From contig JADKFS010000002.1 of assembly GCA_016717335.1 (NCBI GenBank), positions 310,001 through 374,000 of the forward strand: DNA of 64,000 bases, given 5' to 3'. The notes under the pieces were generated by a model. That model was not told where the DNA came from and did not search any database. It worked only from the letters and a program-made list of their open reading frames with translations. The position numbers and the translations under genes were made by a program. The DNA comes from Candidatus Ribeiella danica. Lineage in GTDB: Bacteria > Chloroflexota > Chloroflexia > Chloroflexales > Roseiflexaceae. The stretch's first letter is position 1. Each line of letters begins with the position of its first letter. Below are positions 1 to 8,453 of the stretch, one piece after another.

Positions 1-457
1 GGCTTCGGGCGCGGCGGCCGCCGCCGAAAAGCTGTGGTCGGTATAGTACCACAGCCTGCGGCTATACTGCCTGCCGGGGCTTGCGCCCCTGGCCCCCAAA
101 AAGAATGCCGCCTCATTTTGAGGGCCTGGCGCGCATGCCTGGCTGAATTCAGGCGCAACGGGAGGCAACAGGCCCGATCGGAATGGTGCCAAGCATGAGC
201 CACTGGCATTTAAACTGAGGTTGCATCTTTTGCCGGAGGGGGGCCGGGGGAACCGGCGTGGGTTCCCCCGGGCGGGGGCCGCGGGCGCAGCGCCCCGGAA
301 AAAGAACCGTTGTCGGCACAACCTCAGGCGGGGGGCGGGGCGCAGCGCCCCGGAAAGCCGCAGACAACCCCTCAGTCTCTGCTACAATCATCGCCGCGAC
401 AGCGTTTACTATAGTAGAACAGCTCAGCCCGCGAAAGTGAATACGGAGAGGCGACTC
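1..457. other. Intergenic region with GC-rich palindromes upstream of the CHAT gene
   Basis: I see no convincing gene here. The segment holds GC-rich palindromes, including two copies of a GCGCAGCGCCCCGG stem (about 287-300 and 339-354). A separated inverted pair, AACTGAGGTTG near 214 and CAACCTCAGG near 319, could fold into a long hairpin. A TACAAT hexamer at 383-388 and TATAGT near 411-416 are possible -10 elements for the downstream gene, but neither has a clear -35. The reading frame of the CHAT gene stays open upstream to 221, but this part has no coding character and no ribosome binding site. Confidence 0.4.
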
Positions 458-2434
458 ATGCCAGGTATCGACGACAAGAAGCTGCTGCGTGAGTTCACGC
501 GGCTGTCGCCGGCGCTGACGGCGGCCGAGGCCCGCCAGCGGCTCAGCCGGCGGCCGTACGGCTCGAACTTCGGCGTGGTGGTGGGCGACGACGGCGCTGC
601 GCTGGCCTGCCTGCGCGATACCCAGATCGGCGTCTGGCCGGACGACCAGACGCTCGATGCGCTGCGCGCGCGCTGGCCGGCCCTGCGCACACTCCCGGAG
701 GACGAGGTCGTCCACCTCGGCCTGGTGGCGCGATTCTTCAATCAGGACTTCACCGATCACCTCGATCTGCCGGGCGTGGTCCTGGTCGACGCGACCGGCC
801 GGCCGACGGCGATTCTGACGCGCCGGACGCTCGACCTGGCCCTGGCCGACTTGAGGCCGCCCTCCGGCACGCGCGGGGCCGGGTCGGCTGTGCTGGGCGA
901 GCCTGCGCCGAGAGATGGCGGGCCAGCCGTCCCTATCCCGCGCGAGGGCGAGCTGATGGTCACGCGCTACGGCCGGCTGCGGTTCCCGGCCCAGGCGGCC
1001 CTGCGCCAGCGCCGCGAGCTGACCATCACGGTCAACCGCGCCCAGGCCGGCGTGCCGGGCCAGGTCGAGCTGGGGCTGACGGCGCGCGAGTGGCCGCTGC
1101 GGGTCACGGCGACGCTGGTGGGCATCCGCCCCGAGGACTTCACGGTCGATGGCCCGAGCGGCGGCGTGATCGAGGTGCCGCGCACGGCCGACTCGCTGCC
1201 GCTGACCTTTACGCTCACGCCGCAGAGCCTGGGCAAAAAGGAGATCTGCGTGCTGTTCGAGCAGGGCAACGACTGCATGACGACCGCGACGATCGCGACC
1301 GAGGTGGTCGAGACGCTCGCTGCTCCGGCCGGCGACGCCGAGGTGATCAATCCGCCCAGTCTGGCCTCGACCGGCCTGCCGGCCGACGTGACGATCTACA
1401 TCACGCGCCTCGACGCCGAGACCTACGGCGTGCTGGCGCGCACCGCCGCCGACAACCCCGACAGCCCACCGCGCGAGGTCGACCGGATCTCGTTCAAAAA
1501 AGGCCCGGATGCCTTCATGGACGAGATCTACCAGGAGCTCAACCAGAAGACCAAGGGCGGCCTGACGCCCGCGCAGTTCGACGAAGAGGTCAAGATCATC
1601 GGCGCGAACCTGTACGACAGCCTGTTTCGGGAGGACGGCTTCAAGCGCTTCTACGCCGAGGAGATGTACGGGCTGCCCGGCCAGCCGGCCGTCCAGATCA
1701 TCTCCGACGAACCGTACGTCCCGTGGGAGATCATGCGGCCCTCGCGGATCGACCCGGCGACCAACCGCTGGGAGTCGGACGAGTTCTACTTCTGCGAGCG
1801 CTTCGCGCTCTCGCGCTGGCTGGCCGGCCCGCAGCGGCCCGGCGCGCTGGCGCTGCAGCGTGTCGCGATCGTGGCGCCGCCATCCAATCTCCAGTATGTG
1901 CAGGACGAGATCGACGCGATCAAGCGGCTGCCGGGGCTGCAGGTGACCGAGATCAAGACCCTGGCGGAGCTGCGCGGCTTCCTGCAGAACGGCAGCGCCG
2001 AGATCGTCCACTTCGCCTGCCACGGCAAGTTCGAGGGCGACGACCCCGGCCGCTCGGCGGTGCAGCTGGGCAGCGGCGAGTATCTGCGGCCGCGCGACCT
2101 GGTGGCCGAGTACCGCAACTTCGCGCGCGGCCGCCCGCTGGTGTTCCTCAACGCCTGCGACAGTGGGCGGGTCGGCCTGGGGCTGACGGGGGTCGACGGC
2201 TGGGCCCAGGCGCTCAATAAGGCCGAGGTCGGCTTCTTCATCGGGTCGGTCTGGAAGACCACCGACGCGCTGGCGTGCGCGTTCGCGCGGACCTTCTACG
2301 AGCGGCTGCAGGCCGGCGACACCGTGGGCCTGGCGATGCTGCTGGCGCGCAAGGCGATCGCGCGGGCCGGCGACGCGACCTACCTGAGCTACACGCTCTA
2401 CGCCCACCCCCGCGCGCGGGCCGTGGCGAGGTGA
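458..2434 (+). CDS. CHAT-domain (caspase-like) cysteine peptidase
   Basis: 658 aa. The C-terminal third (about residues 410-650) is a CHAT domain, a clan CD caspase/separase-fold peptidase. It has the catalytic His in HFACHG (H522), the catalytic Cys in NACDSG (C567) and the typical VPWEIM segment near 421. Residues 1-130 form an unrecognised globular domain, and 165-290 look like a beta-rich Ig-like module. No signal peptide or TM segment is seen, so it is probably cytoplasmic. I chose ATG 458 because GGAGAG lies just upstream; the frame is open further upstream without an SD. CHAT proteases usually cleave a genetically linked partner in conflict or cell-death systems. The next gene, a membrane protein, is the natural candidate. 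Substrate and trigger are unknown. Confidence 0.88.
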   Translation: MPGIDDKKLLREFTRLSPALTAAEARQRLSRRPYGSNFGVVVGDDGAALACLRDTQIGVWPDDQTLDALRARWPALRTLPEDEVVHLGLVARFFNQDFTDHLDLPGVVLVDATGRPTAILTRRTLDLALADLRPPSGTRGAGSAVLGEPAPRDGGPAVPIPREGELMVTRYGRLRFPAQAALRQRRELTITVNRAQAGVPGQVELGLTAREWPLRVTATLVGIRPEDFTVDGPSGGVIEVPRTADSLPLTFTLTPQSLGKKEICVLFEQGNDCMTTATIATEVVETLAAPAGDAEVINPPSLASTGLPADVTIYITRLDAETYGVLARTAADNPDSPPREVDRISFKKGPDAFMDEIYQELNQKTKGGLTPAQFDEEVKIIGANLYDSLFREDGFKRFYAEEMYGLPGQPAVQIISDEPYVPWEIMRPSRIDPATNRWESDEFYFCERFALSRWLAGPQRPGALALQRVAIVAPPSNLQYVQDEIDAIKRLPGLQVTEIKTLAELRGFLQNGSAEIVHFACHGKFEGDDPGRSAVQLGSGEYLRPRDLVAEYRNFARGRPLVFLNACDSGRVGLGLTGVDGWAQALNKAEVGFFIGSVWKTTDALACAFARTFYERLQAGDTVGLAMLLARKAIARAGDATYLSYTLYAHPRARAVAR

Positions 2435-2445
2435 CCAGGTGCCGT

Positions 2446-2603
2446 GGGGCTTGGGACTTGGGGCTTGGGGCTTGGGACGATGACAAGGTGACAAGGTGAC
2501 AAGGTGACGAGATGACAAGATGACAAGATGACAAGGTGACGAGATGACAAGATGACAAGGTGACGAGGAGCGTTCATCCTTCATCCTTCATCCTTCATCC
2601 TTG
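2446..2603. repeat. Short tandem repeats (CTTGGG..., TGACAAGR, CATCCTT)
   Basis: Three different low-complexity tandem families sit head to tail here: GGGACTTGGGGCTTGGG (about 2448-2477), the octamer family TGACAAGG/TGACAAGA/TGACGAGA (about 2479-2567), and CATCCTT (about 2576-2602). They begin a few bases after the CHAT stop codon and end just before the SD of the next gene. The same families recur in many other spacers of this window. Confidence 0.85.
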
Positions 2604-2626
2604 GCCCGCTGACAAGAGGGGGAGCT

Positions 2627-3493
2627 ATGAGCGACTTTCAAAGCCTGCGCGGCTTCCTGGAGGAGCGGCGCGAGCAGCTGGCGCAGCTGGCCGCCGACCC
2701 CGATCAGTTTCGCCGCGACTTCGTCAATCTTCAGCAGAAGATCTGGCCATCGAACATATCCGATGCAGCCAAGTACGACACCACCAGGCAAATACTGTCG
2801 AGGTACCCACCGGTGGCGCAGAGCCTGCGGCAGGCCGGCGTGCTGCCTGCCGACGCCGCGGCGACGCAGCCGATCGAGATCCCCAGCACCCCGCCGGCGC
2901 CCGCCCAGCGCGACGAAGGCCCGCCGCCGGCCGCCACGCCCGCTTCTTCGGACGCGCTGCCGCCAGCGCCGGCGCCCGGGCCTACGCCGTCGACCCCCGC
3001 CAGACCAACAGGAGGACGACCCATGAGCGATCAGCGTCTTTCGCAGAGCACCCTCGACCGGCTGGCGATCTGGGACAAGCGCATCGCGCTCGGCAAAGAG
3101 GTGCTGACCGGACTGATGGGCCTGGTGATCGTCGCCGTCACGCTCTACGTGGCGCTTCAGATCGTCGGGATGACCAACGAGAGCGCGCGGACGGTCGCGA
3201 AGGACATCCTGCTGTTCCTGAACGGCCTGGTCGGTGTGGTGCTGGGCTACTACTTCGGGCGCGTGCCGGGCGATATTCGGGCCGACAAGGCCGAGACTGA
3301 GGCCAGCGTCGCCCGCAGCGACCAGGCGAGCGCCGAGCAGGAGGCCAGCGCAGCGACCGCCGCGCACGAGCGCACCATCTCGGAGGTGCGCGATCTGCTC
3401 GACCGCAGCAGCCCGACCGAGCGCAGCGCCGGAGGCCTCACGCCCGAGCAGGTGTCGCAGCTGCGGGATGTACTGCGGCGCAACAGCCGGTGA
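2627..3493 (+). CDS. Two-TM membrane protein with proline-rich linker and coiled coil
   Basis: 288 aa, start ATG 2627 after GGGGGAGCT. Residues 1-70 form a small charged helical domain, 80-130 a Pro/Ala linker, and 157-180 and 193-211 two hydrophobic membrane segments. Residues 215-260 are a charged Ala/Glu-rich helix likely to be a coiled coil, and 270-288 a short basic tail. I recognise no family. The gene follows the CHAT peptidase on the same strand and converges with the clostripain-like gene, with one base between the stop codons. An internal ATG at 3023 (residue 133) has a strong SD, AGGAGG, eight bases upstream, so a shorter form lacking the N-terminal domain and linker may also be made. 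It could be a target or membrane effector of the CHAT peptidase; this is inference from position only. Confidence 0.75.
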   Translation: MSDFQSLRGFLEERREQLAQLAADPDQFRRDFVNLQQKIWPSNISDAAKYDTTRQILSRYPPVAQSLRQAGVLPADAAATQPIEIPSTPPAPAQRDEGPPPAATPASSDALPPAPAPGPTPSTPARPTGGRPMSDQRLSQSTLDRLAIWDKRIALGKEVLTGLMGLVIVAVTLYVALQIVGMTNESARTVAKDILLFLNGLVGVVLGYYFGRVPGDIRADKAETEASVARSDQASAEQEASAATAAHERTISEVRDLLDRSSPTERSAGGLTPEQVSQLRDVLRRNSR

Positions 3494-3494
3494 G

Positions 3495-4796
3495 TCAGCT
3501 TTTCAGGCTGATAAGCTCGCCCCAGCCGTGTGCGGCGAAGTCGAGCGTGGCGTAGAACTGCGAGCAGCCGCCCTGCGGCAGGTAGATCGACAGGCCGCGC
3601 GCCCGCTCCAGCCGATCGCCCGCCACGGCGTTGGCCGCGATCAGCGCCTGCTCGCCCTGGGCATCCAGCAGGCCCAGCGCGCGCTCCAGCCCGCCCTGCA
3701 GGCCCGCGTCGCGGCCGTCGTACTCGTCGCGCAAGATGCTCAGAAAGTCGTACAGGTCGACGTAGTCCGCGTCGGCGAAGCGCAGCGCGCGCTGGCTGGC
3801 CCGATCGAAGGCCCGCCGCGCGTACAGGTCGTCGTCGGCGCGCAGGCGCGTGAGCGCCGCCGCGACCTCGCCGATCGCCCGTGCGAGCGGCTCGATCCCG
3901 GCCACGCGGATGGCAGACTGGGTCACGCGCATCCCGCCGCCGCGGGTGCCGTCGTCGAGCGAGCGAACGTAGGCGCGCACGATCAGCTGCGCCAGCTCGC
4001 CCGGCCCGATCGCCGGGTCGCGCGCGAGCCCGCGCAGGATCTCGGCGTAGGGCCAGCCGGCCAGCGGCTCGACCTCCTGCGAGGCGACCACGCACTGCGC
4101 ATGGTCGCGCAGCTGGTAGACCACCTCGACCATGCTCATCAGGCAGGCGTCCATGCCGATCAGGTCGATCGTGCGGCCGGTCTGCGCCTGGGCCTCGCGA
4201 AAGGCGCGCTGCAGCTCGACGTTGTCGAGAAAGTCCATCGACGAGTCGTCGTAGCAGATCGCCCGGTCGTCGGCGCTCTCCAGGCCCACCACCCGCAGCG
4301 CCGAGGTCAGAAACAGCGCCGAGGCCAGCCGGCCGCCCTCGCCGGCCGAGCGCAGCTCCGACTGGCCGGCCTTCACGTCGACGCTGCCCCGGCGCGCGAA
4401 GGCGTAGATGTCGTCGTCCTTCCAGCCGGCGCCGTGGTTCCACAGCACCACCGCGTAGCGATCGGCCGGGCAGCGCCGGACGCCCCAGACGATGAAGTCG
4501 CGCAGCGAGCAGGGGTCGCCGGTGTTCTGCTCGGCGATCGGCTCGACCTGGCTCTCCGCGCCGCCCGGCCGCACGAAGATCCGGCTGCAGCCGCCGTCGC
4601 CCGAGAGCGTGTCGAACTGCGCCAGCACGGCCACGTCGTCATTCGAGCCGACCGACTCCATCTCGGCGAGATCGCCGCGGCCGGCCCGCTCCATCGGGGT
4701 GAGCAGCAGCCGCTTGCCGCCCGGCGAGTCGAACAGCTTGCCGTTGTCGCCCGCCATAAAGACCATGATCGTCCAGCGCCGGCGGCTCTCGGGCAT
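3495..4796 (-). CDS. Clostripain-family (C11) cysteine peptidase
   Basis: 433 aa, start ATG 4796 with AAGGAGGATCGT upstream. It begins directly with the C11 signature WTIMVFMAGDN (8-18). The catalytic His is in LWNHGAGW (H121) and the catalytic Cys in GMDACLMSMVEV (C218), which define the clan CD caspase-like fold. There is no signal peptide, so unlike secreted clostripain it is probably intracellular. Its gene is convergent with the CHAT/membrane pair, so two different caspase-fold proteases face each other within 4.4 kb. C11 enzymes usually cut after basic residues and may self-activate; nothing here tells the substrate. Confidence 0.88.
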   Translation of the reverse strand: MPESRRRWTIMVFMAGDNGKLFDSPGGKRLLLTPMERAGRGDLAEMESVGSNDDVAVLAQFDTLSGDGGCSRIFVRPGGAESQVEPIAEQNTGDPCSLRDFIVWGVRRCPADRYAVVLWNHGAGWKDDDIYAFARRGSVDVKAGQSELRSAGEGGRLASALFLTSALRVVGLESADDRAICYDDSSMDFLDNVELQRAFREAQAQTGRTIDLIGMDACLMSMVEVVYQLRDHAQCVVASQEVEPLAGWPYAEILRGLARDPAIGPGELAQLIVRAYVRSLDDGTRGGGMRVTQSAIRVAGIEPLARAIGEVAAALTRLRADDDLYARRAFDRASQRALRFADADYVDLYDFLSILRDEYDGRDAGLQGGLERALGLLDAQGEQALIAANAVAGDRLERARGLSIYLPQGGCSQFYATLDFAAHGWGELISLKS

Positions 4797-5124
4797 ACGA
4801 TCCTCCTTGGCAGTCTTACGCAGTCGGCGAGCCAAACCCCTCCCCTCCGGGGAGGCAGAAGATCTTTCGTCGCGCTATTCTACAGCTTTTTCGCCCCGGC
4901 GCAGCGCCATTCCCTTCGAGCGGCGGCGCCAGAGCCGGAGTATAATAGCCGCATCTGCCGCGCGCAGGGCAGCTCTCGTTCGCCCGCAAGCCACAGCGCG
5001 GCGGACATGCACCAATCGTTTCTGCCGACTGGCGACTGCTGACTGCGCACCGCGCAGCTGGCGGCCCACAGTCCAAAGACGGCGGGGAAGCGTCAGCCCG
5101 AGTAGATGGGGGTAGCAGACAGCT
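4797..5124. other. Intergenic region with a possible promoter for the HAD gene
   Basis: No gene is seen in this 328-base divergent spacer. A perfect TATAAT hexamer lies at 4941-4946 on the plus strand; its -35 region is not recognisable. It is the best candidate promoter for the HAD gene at 5125. The clostripain gene on the other strand has its SD at the left edge. Confidence 0.35.
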
Positions 5125-5850
5125 ATGTCACGCTTTGAGGTCATCGCCTTTGACGCCGACGACACGCTCTGGCACAGCGAGCGCCTGTACGTCGACGCCC
5201 AGGCGCGGTTCAAGCAGCTCCTGGCACAGTACCATCGCCCCGAGTGGATCGAGCAGCGCCTCTACCAGACGGAGATGCGCAACCTGCAGCACTTCGGCTA
5301 TGGCGTCAAAGGCTTCGCGCTGTCCATGATCGAGACCGCGGTGGAGCTCACCGAAGGTCGGATCGCGGGCGGCGACATCCAGATCCTGATCGACTCCGCG
5401 AAGGCGATGCTCGCGGCGGATGTCGAGCTGCTTGAGCACGCGGCCGAGGCACTGGCAAGCCTGGCGGATCGGTACGCGCTGATGCTGATCACCAAGGGCG
5501 ATCTGCGCGATCAGGAGATCAAGATCGCGCGCTCGGGCCTGGCCCAGCGCTTCCGCCACATCGAGATCGTGAGCGACAAGAGCCAGGCCAGCTACGCCGC
5601 GCTCCTGCAGCGCCACGGCATCGCGCCGGAGCGCTTTCTCATGGTCGGCAACTCGCTCCGCTCGGACATCCTGCCGGTCCTGGCGCTCGGCGGCAGCGCG
5701 GTGTACGTCCCGCACCCGCTCACCTGGGCGCACGAGACCGCCGAGCCGCCGATAGAGCACCCTGGCTATGTTGAGGTCGAGCACCTGGGCCTGCTGCCGG
5801 GCCTGCTCGATCGGCTGGAGGGCGGCACGACGGCCGTGGCTCCGGTATAG
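5125..5850 (+). CDS. HAD-superfamily hydrolase
   Basis: 241 aa. Motif I is FDADDTLW with the nucleophile D10 and acid/base D12. The cap helices follow, then the T of motif II in ITKGD, the Lys of motif III in SDKS, and a motif IV region GNSLRSD. This is a cytoplasmic phosphatase of the haloacid dehalogenase superfamily acting on a small phosphorylated compound that cannot be named from the sequence. It appears to be monocistronic: a GC-rich hairpin follows it and the next gene has its own leader. Confidence 0.85.
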   Translation: MSRFEVIAFDADDTLWHSERLYVDAQARFKQLLAQYHRPEWIEQRLYQTEMRNLQHFGYGVKGFALSMIETAVELTEGRIAGGDIQILIDSAKAMLAADVELLEHAAEALASLADRYALMLITKGDLRDQEIKIARSGLAQRFRHIEIVSDKSQASYAALLQRHGIAPERFLMVGNSLRSDILPVLALGGSAVYVPHPLTWAHETAEPPIEHPGYVEVEHLGLLPGLLDRLEGGTTAVAPV

Positions 5851-5862
5851 CTAAAAAAGGAG

Positions 5863-5903
5863 AGGGGCTTGGGAGAGCTGCGCCCTCCCCAAAACCCCAC
5901 CAA
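5863..5903 (+). terminator. GC-rich hairpin after the HAD gene
   Basis: Between the HAD stop and the NYN leader is a GGGGCTTGGGAG...CTCCCCAAAACCCC palindrome. It belongs to a family of G/C-rich hairpins scattered over this window, usually between genes. No U-run follows on this strand, so a Rho-independent role is uncertain. Confidence 0.35.
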
Positions 5904-5994
5904 AGCGTTAGATTTGAGCGCAGCGCGCTATAGAATAGTCCGCTCTCGGACTATGGCCAAAGGTGGCAGTATTTTAGCCATTCAGGAGGATACT

Positions 5995-7017
5995 ATGCGA
6001 CAGACCGAGATAGGCATTGTTGCGCGGGCCGATGTCGCCATGTTTATCGACTGGGAAAATATGCACGGCTTCATTCGCGGCAAGGCAAATGTCTCGGCTT
6101 TGCGAGAGGTGGCTGAAGGGTATGGCCGGCTTGTTCTCGCCAGAGCATACGCAGACTGGCGAGAAGATCGATTCCAACAAGACTCGCTGGTCCTTTACAA
6201 GATAGGCTTTGAGCCTATTTATGTGCCCTCCGGTTTCAAGAACAATGTTGATGTCAAGCTATCGACAGATTGCATCGATTTCGCCTACAGGTACCCAAAT
6301 ATCAACTGCTTCATTTTAGTAACGGGCGACGGCGATTTTATCCATACAGTATCGGCGCTGCGACCATTGGGGAAGCAGGTGATCGTCATCGCCCAATCCA
6401 ATAACGCATCCGGCCGCCTTGGAGACCTTGTCGACATCTTGCTGATCTACGATCGGGATGTGAACCCTGCCAACAATACCGCGGCGCCGACTGCGCATAG
6501 TCAGGCGAAGCAAAGGCCGCAGAGTATCGACGATGTCTACCGCGAGATCCTTGCGATCATGAAGGATGAGAAGGGCTCGCCGATGCTATTGACACACGTC
6601 AAAGATAAGCTCATTCGGATGTACGGCGGGTTCGACCAGGAAAAGTATGGCTTTGAAAAGTTCAAGGACATGATGAAGGATGGCGAGACAAAGGGCTTTT
6701 TTATCGTGAATACGGCCGGGCTGCGCGACTGGCTCACCCTGCCGCAAATAGACACTGCGACGGTGAACGAAGAGCTCCCGGCAGAGCTCGACTCGGTATT
6801 TCGCGACATTGTCGAGATAATCAATGCGTCGCACCAGCCGCAGGCGTTGCTATCGTATATAAAACTCATGCTGGTCAAGAAATTCGGCGGATTTGATGAG
6901 TCCGTGTATGGCTACAACCAGTTCAAGCAGATGATGGCTGAGGGAGAGCGGCTTGGCTATTTCCGCCTGGGGGTGAACGAGCGGCAGATCGACTATGCGG
7001 AGATGCCGCGTGCATAA
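5995..7017 (+). CDS. NYN-domain nuclease-like protein with two LOTUS/OST-HTH domains
   Basis: 340 aa, start ATG 5995 preceded by AGGAGGATACT. Residues 13-155 are a NYN (PIN-like) RNase fold with acidic residues in FIDWEN (D19), D86 and TGDGDF (D112, D114). The two repeats at about 178-250 and 262-335 are OST-HTH/LOTUS domains (each with GGFDxxxYGxxxFKxMM-like cores), which bind RNA, often G-quadruplexes. The architecture resembles limkain-b1/LabA-type proteins. Base composition and codon use are less GC-rich than in neighbouring genes, which suggests transfer or a different selective history. The RNA target is unknown. Confidence 0.88.
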   Translation: MRQTEIGIVARADVAMFIDWENMHGFIRGKANVSALREVAEGYGRLVLARAYADWREDRFQQDSLVLYKIGFEPIYVPSGFKNNVDVKLSTDCIDFAYRYPNINCFILVTGDGDFIHTVSALRPLGKQVIVIAQSNNASGRLGDLVDILLIYDRDVNPANNTAAPTAHSQAKQRPQSIDDVYREILAIMKDEKGSPMLLTHVKDKLIRMYGGFDQEKYGFEKFKDMMKDGETKGFFIVNTAGLRDWLTLPQIDTATVNEELPAELDSVFRDIVEIINASHQPQALLSYIKLMLVKKFGGFDESVYGYNQFKQMMAEGERLGYFRLGVNERQIDYAEMPRA

Positions 7018-7036
7018 CGTGGTATCATAGCCCGCT

Positions 7037-8317
7037 ATGAACTCAACAACCTCCTCGCCGGGCGAGCCGCTCTCCGGTCGCCTCGCCCCGCTGGCGGCCC
7101 TGCGCTACCGCGACTTCCGACTGCTCTGGCTCGGCCAGCTGGTCTCGATCGCCGGCTCGCAGATGCGGATCGTCGCCGTCAACGTCCAGATCTACCAGCT
7201 CGCCAAGTCCGGCGGCGCGATCGACCCGGCCCTGGCGCTCGGCCTGATCGGCCTGGCGCGCGCCGTGCCGCTGGTCGTGACCGCCCTGCTCAGCGGCCTG
7301 GTCGCCGACCGGGCCGACCGGCGCATGCTGCTGCTGCTCACCACGATCGGCGCGCTGATCTCGTCGGCGGTGCTGGCGCTCGCCAGCGGCCTGGCCAGCC
7401 CGCCGCTCTGGCTGATCTATGCGATGGTGGTCTTCGCCGCCGTGGTCGGCGCGTTCGAGATGCCGGCGCGCCAGGCGCTGATCCCCAGCCTGGTCTCGCC
7501 CGAGCACCTGCCCAACGCGCTGAGCCTGAACATCATCGCCTGGCAGCTCGCCACGATCGTCGGGCCGACGCTGGCCGGCATCCTGATCGCGTGGGGCGGC
7601 GTGTCGCCGGTCTACTGGATCGACGCGGCGTCGTTCGTGGCGGTCGTGCTGGCGATCGTGCTCATGCGCACCCGCGCGGCGCCGCGCCGCAGCGAGCCGG
7701 TCACGCTGCACGCCGCGCTCGAGGGGCTGCGCTTCGTGTTCCGCAGCCCGCTGATCGCCTCCACGATGCTGCTCGACTTCTTCGCGACCTTCTTCGGCGC
7801 GGCGATGACCTTGCTGCCGCTGTTCGCCGACAAGATCCTGCACGTCGGGCCGGTCGAGCTGGGCTGGCTCTACGCCGCGCCCTCGGTCGGCGCGGTGATC
7901 GCGGCGGCCGCGATGACCTCGCTCACGATTCGCCGGCAAGGCCCGGTGCTGCTCTGGTCGGTCGCGATCTTCGGCGCCTGCACGGCGCTCTTCGGCATCT
8001 CGCGCTCGCTGCCGCTCACGCTGCTGGCGCTGGCTGGCACCGGCGCGTCCGACACCGTCAGCATGGTCATTCGCGGCACCATCCGCCAGCTGATGACGCC
8101 CGACGAGCTGCGCGGCCGCATGACCGCCGTCAACATGATCTTCTTCGCCGGCGGGCCGCAGATCGGCGAGTTCGAGTCGGGCGTGGCCGCGAGCCTCATC
8201 GGCGGGCCGGTCGCGGTGCTGCTTGGCGGCGTGCTCTGCGTGGCGATCGTCGGCGCCATGGCCTGGCGCGTGCCCGACCTGCGGCGGTACGAGGGCGTAA
8301 CATCGGCAAGTACTTAG
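7037..8317 (+). CDS. MFS transporter (EntS/enterobactin-exporter-like)
   Basis: 426 aa with about 12 hydrophobic segments. It starts YRDFRLLWLGQLVS, typical of the MFS_3/EntS-like exporters, followed by the loop 2-3 motif DRADRRMLL. The second half contains the family's RGTIRQLMTPDELRGRM segment. It is an inner-membrane proton-coupled exporter of a small molecule. Start ATG 7037 lies 20 bases after the NYN stop, with a TATCAT hexamer in between. The substrate cannot be told. Confidence 0.85.
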   Translation: MNSTTSSPGEPLSGRLAPLAALRYRDFRLLWLGQLVSIAGSQMRIVAVNVQIYQLAKSGGAIDPALALGLIGLARAVPLVVTALLSGLVADRADRRMLLLLTTIGALISSAVLALASGLASPPLWLIYAMVVFAAVVGAFEMPARQALIPSLVSPEHLPNALSLNIIAWQLATIVGPTLAGILIAWGGVSPVYWIDAASFVAVVLAIVLMRTRAAPRRSEPVTLHAALEGLRFVFRSPLIASTMLLDFFATFFGAAMTLLPLFADKILHVGPVELGWLYAAPSVGAVIAAAAMTSLTIRRQGPVLLWSVAIFGACTALFGISRSLPLTLLALAGTGASDTVSMVIRGTIRQLMTPDELRGRMTAVNMIFFAGGPQIGEFESGVAASLIGGPVAVLLGGVLCVAIVGAMAWRVPDLRRYEGVTSAST

Positions 8318-8432
8318 TAGTCGGTAGCCAGAAGTCAGAAGTCAGCGGTCGAGCGCACGACTATCGCCTTTGGTCCTTGGTCCTTGGTCCATCACCCTTA
8401 GCCCATCGTCCATCGTCCATCGTCCTTGGCAG
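8318..8432. repeat. Short tandem repeats (AGAAGTC and CATCGTC families)
   Basis: This spacer is made of AGTAGTCGG/AGAAGTCAG repeats followed by CCTTGGTCCTTGGTCC and CATCGTCCATCGTCC runs. The MFS stop codon itself (TAG at 8315-8317) lies at the edge of the array. Related arrays lie at 12.7, 16.2, 26.3 and 61.2 kb. Confidence 0.8.
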
Positions 8433-8453
8433 AAACACCCAGTGGCCGAATAC

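Noticed and set aside
149..2584. An 811-codon open frame antisense to the CHAT gene
   Set aside because: It is a shadow of the GC-rich CHAT gene: Arg/His/Gln/Ala-rich with no domain. The plus strand has CHAT motifs and an SD.
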